DNA from: Ekhidna sp.
Lineage (GTDB): Bacteria > Bacteroidota > Bacteroidia > Cytophagales > Cyclobacteriaceae
Direction: 5' to 3'
DNA length: 7,803 bases
Assembly (NCBI GenBank): GCA_028821635.1
Contig: JAPPDO010000287.1
Location: forward strand, 1-7,803
Shown piece by piece: positions 7,101 through 7,803 of the stretch. Under the pieces are notes generated by a model, which worked only from the letters and a program-made list of their open reading frames with translations, ran no database searches and was not told the origin of the DNA. The stretch's first letter is position 1; the number at the start of each line of letters is the position of its first letter. The position numbers and the translations under genes were made by a program.

Positions 7101-7355
7101 ACACTGAATATTGGGACACTGGTCGGGCAGCCAACCTTTGGGGCAGTGATTTCAACAGGAAGCCAAGGACTCATGGATGGGTCATCTGTCAGAATGCCCT
7201 TCAGGGCGTGGTATGTAAAAGCCACCGAAGAAAACATGGAGCATGAACCCGCAGTACCTGATCTTTTAGTCGATCACATGCCGGCCTACAAGGCAAAAGC
7301 TCACGACCCCCAACTGAAAAGAGCTGTAGAACAATTAATATCAGAGATGAATTAA
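4185..7355 (+). CDS. Exported tricorn-type S41 serine peptidase with PD40 propeller and PDZ domain
   Basis: This 1056-residue protein has the usual size of Bacteroidota tricorn homologues. A signal peptide (1-18, hydrophobic FLGGLLASLVV, cleavage after VSA) points to the periplasm or beyond. Residues 22-520 form WD40-like PD40 propeller blades, with repeated SPDG/ISPD-IAF-DIW patterns at about 28, 64, 151, 205, 304, 345, 399, 444 and 490. A very charged linker (521-552, rich in E and K) leads to a second propeller-like part (556-660). Next come the C1 helical region (670-735), a PDZ domain (about 748-830) and the S41 C2 core (840-1050). By analogy with tricorn the catalytic set is S732-H733 in LNASHMG, nucleophile S962 in NSYSNAEIF, and E1019 in MEHEPAVPD. 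The family cleaves peptides; the natural substrate is unknown. The Bacteroidota form ENNGAVPD is changed here to EHEPAVPD. It lies 95 bases after metZ and may be partly read through from it. Confidence 0.93.
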   Translation: MKIITFLGGLLASLVVSAQVLILKPSISPDGSEIAFSFQGDIWKVPATGGRADRLTIHEAYETNPVWVNGEMIALQSDRFGNADIYTIPSGGGTPDRLTFYSSGDNLYSAKNDMLYFNTSRIYQAVEWESEIYRVSINGGTPTRFMDALGYDPVVSPDGGRVAFVRGTCRIAREAYMGPADRDVWVWNIADDTYEKITSFEGNDFAPQWLDDSTILYISSSSGKYNVHQIDLNGAHKQLTSETEWGINSFSLSRSTQKIAYQYGDRTAVFDLVSGSKSILSIDVSSDYRFDPVTDRKISNNLEDYAISPNGKLIAYSVRGEIFVTRNDKEEERSVRLTTTSDRERDVVWLNDETLLFISDKNGQNDLFKINSDDPNQKDLFRSLKHKITLLKQTAEEEFNPVISPDKKKIAFQRGRGKLIVAAISAQGTLSNEKILQDGWDTPQGVSWSPDSKWIAYGLADLTFNREVFIHIADNSKAPVNVSLHPKYDGSPVWSKNGKKLGFVSQRNNSDNDIWFVWLTKEDWEISNEKRKRESVYEEAEKEEKDEDEGQPTVKVQIDFDDIYKRLQQVTRFAGNESDLLFDKEGEFIYYAVGGSGRQDFKANRNLYKIKWDGSENEEVFSGNKSPYRLSQSEDGKELYFLTTGGHLHKLKGDKAEKLTTSSSLKINYQEEREQIFEEGWRALNAGFYDPQFHGKDWDALKAKYKPLAMKASTQEDFSFVFNSMLGRLNASHMGHRGGENPKQTQANRSGFIGVEGANEAEGFKISKILPGSPADRKESKLSVGDIITSVNQQPISPSDNFFSTLVDQRDEPVLLTINRDGERKEVVIWPTSSLSQTRYDNWVEERRRLVNEYSAGKLGYLHIRGMNWTSFERFERELTAAGYGKDGIVIDVRWNGGGWTTDYLMAVLTVRQHTYTVPRGAVDNLDANHRKFKDTYPFSERLPLASWTKPSIALCNENSYSNAEIFSHAFKTLNIGTLVGQPTFGAVISTGSQGLMDGSSVRMPFRAWYVKATEENMEHEPAVPDLLVDHMPAYKAKAHDPQLKRAVEQLISEMN

Positions 7356-7465
7356 CGTAAATTTGGTGCAGAAAAGTACAATCTTTATTATAAAAAATAA
7401 GCAGATTTTTAGCATATTAACGTATTGAGAACCAATTGACCAACTAAAAATCTTCCGGTTTCCCC

Positions 7466-7803
7466 CTACTCCCTCACAAACTTCAGCAAACGCCCGTCCG
7501 GTAGCTGCACCAGATACAGGCCGCCTCGCAGGGAGGTGATGTCCACTCTTGTGTTGGTGGGGCTTTCCAAAATCGGTCTCCCGCTGAGGCTCAGTAGTTG
7601 GAATGTGCCCTCGAAAACAGACCGCACCTCCAAGTAGCGGCCCGAAGGGTTGGGGAAGATGACAACTTCCGCCGCATCGTCTGCCGCACCTAGAGGGCAG
7701 ATCACCTCCTGCGTTTGCGTGGACGTGTTGCCCGCAGCATCTCTATATGTCCACGTAATAGTCGTGGTGGACGTGATAGGGAAGCTCGCATTGGTAGTGG
7801 CCG
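7466..7803 (-). CDS. C-terminal part of a T9SS-exported HYR-repeat surface protein (cut by the window edge)
   Basis: The reading frame stays open to the right edge, giving 111 visible residues (codons from 7801 down); the true start is outside. A GTG at 7705 is internal and should not be taken as the start. Residues 1-34 are the end of a HYR-type immunoglobulin-like repeat (FPITSTTTITWTYRDAAGNT). After a short linker, residues 46-111 form a type A T9SS sorting domain: VVIFPNPSGRYLEV, then LLSLSGRPI, VDITSLRGGLYLVQL and the final LLKFVRE. This domain directs proteins through the outer membrane and is usually removed on attachment to the surface or release. Such proteins are often large adhesins or enzymes; the catalytic part, if any, is not visible. 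Base composition is about 58% G+C, well above the neighbours. It converges on the peptidase gene across a 110-base AT-rich gap with no clear terminator. Confidence 0.88.
   Translation of the reverse strand, partial: ATTNASFPITSTTTITWTYRDAAGNTSTQTQEVICPLGAADDAAEVVIFPNPSGRYLEVRSVFEGTFQLLSLSGRPILESPTNTRVDITSLRGGLYLVQLPDGRLLKFVRE

Noticed and set aside
7356..7465. Bidirectional terminator between the convergent peptidase and T9SS genes
   Set aside because: The gap is AT-rich with short A and T runs, but no stem of convincing length with a following T-run is seen on either strand.
1..7803. tRNA, rRNA, CRISPR array, insertion sequence
   Set aside because: No cloverleaf-like segments, regular spaced repeats or transposase motifs were seen anywhere in the window.

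Overview
The window looks like a chromosomal segment of a member of the Bacteroidota, probably of the Cytophagales type. Four things point there: a type IX secretion (T9SS) C-terminal sorting domain, a secreted tricorn-like S41 peptidase with a PD40 propeller, A-rich tracts instead of Shine-Dalgarno sequences before starts, and promoter elements of the Bacteroidota form TAnnTTTG. This is inference from gene content; no rRNA or other taxonomic marker is present.

Layout. Positions 1-264 hold no convincing gene, only a possible minus-strand terminator. Positions 265-1694 carry a minus-strand pair: a small roadblock-like protein (1350-1694) coupled by a 4-base overlap to a cytosolic SpoIIE/PP2C-type serine phosphatase (265-1353, GTG start). 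A short divergent control region follows. Next come two abutting plus-strand genes, a STAS/SEC14-like protein (1751-2239) and a SiaC-family (DUF1987) regulatory phosphoprotein (2240-2638). A 275-base spacer leads to metZ, O-succinylhomoserine sulfhydrylase (2917-4089). After 95 bases comes a 1056-residue exported tricorn-type peptidase (4185-7355). The right edge holds the 3' end of a minus-strand gene for a T9SS-exported HYR-repeat protein (7466-7803, cut by the window).

The most interesting part is 265-2638. A PP2C phosphatase and a SiaC-like protein are the halves of a partner-switching circuit; in Pseudomonas SiaA dephosphorylates SiaC, SiaB phosphorylates it, and SiaC then controls the diguanylate cyclase SiaD. 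Here neither a SiaB-like kinase nor a cyclase is visible, and two extra small proteins (STAS-like and roadblock-like) sit in their place. The two arms are read outward from one control region that contains two opposed exact matches to the -7 element. Whether these four genes form one circuit is an inference from position and family. The metZ and peptidase genes look like ordinary housekeeping or secretion genes. The right-edge gene is clearly richer in G+C (about 58% by hand count over 303 bases) than the rest of the window (32-48% in lines counted).
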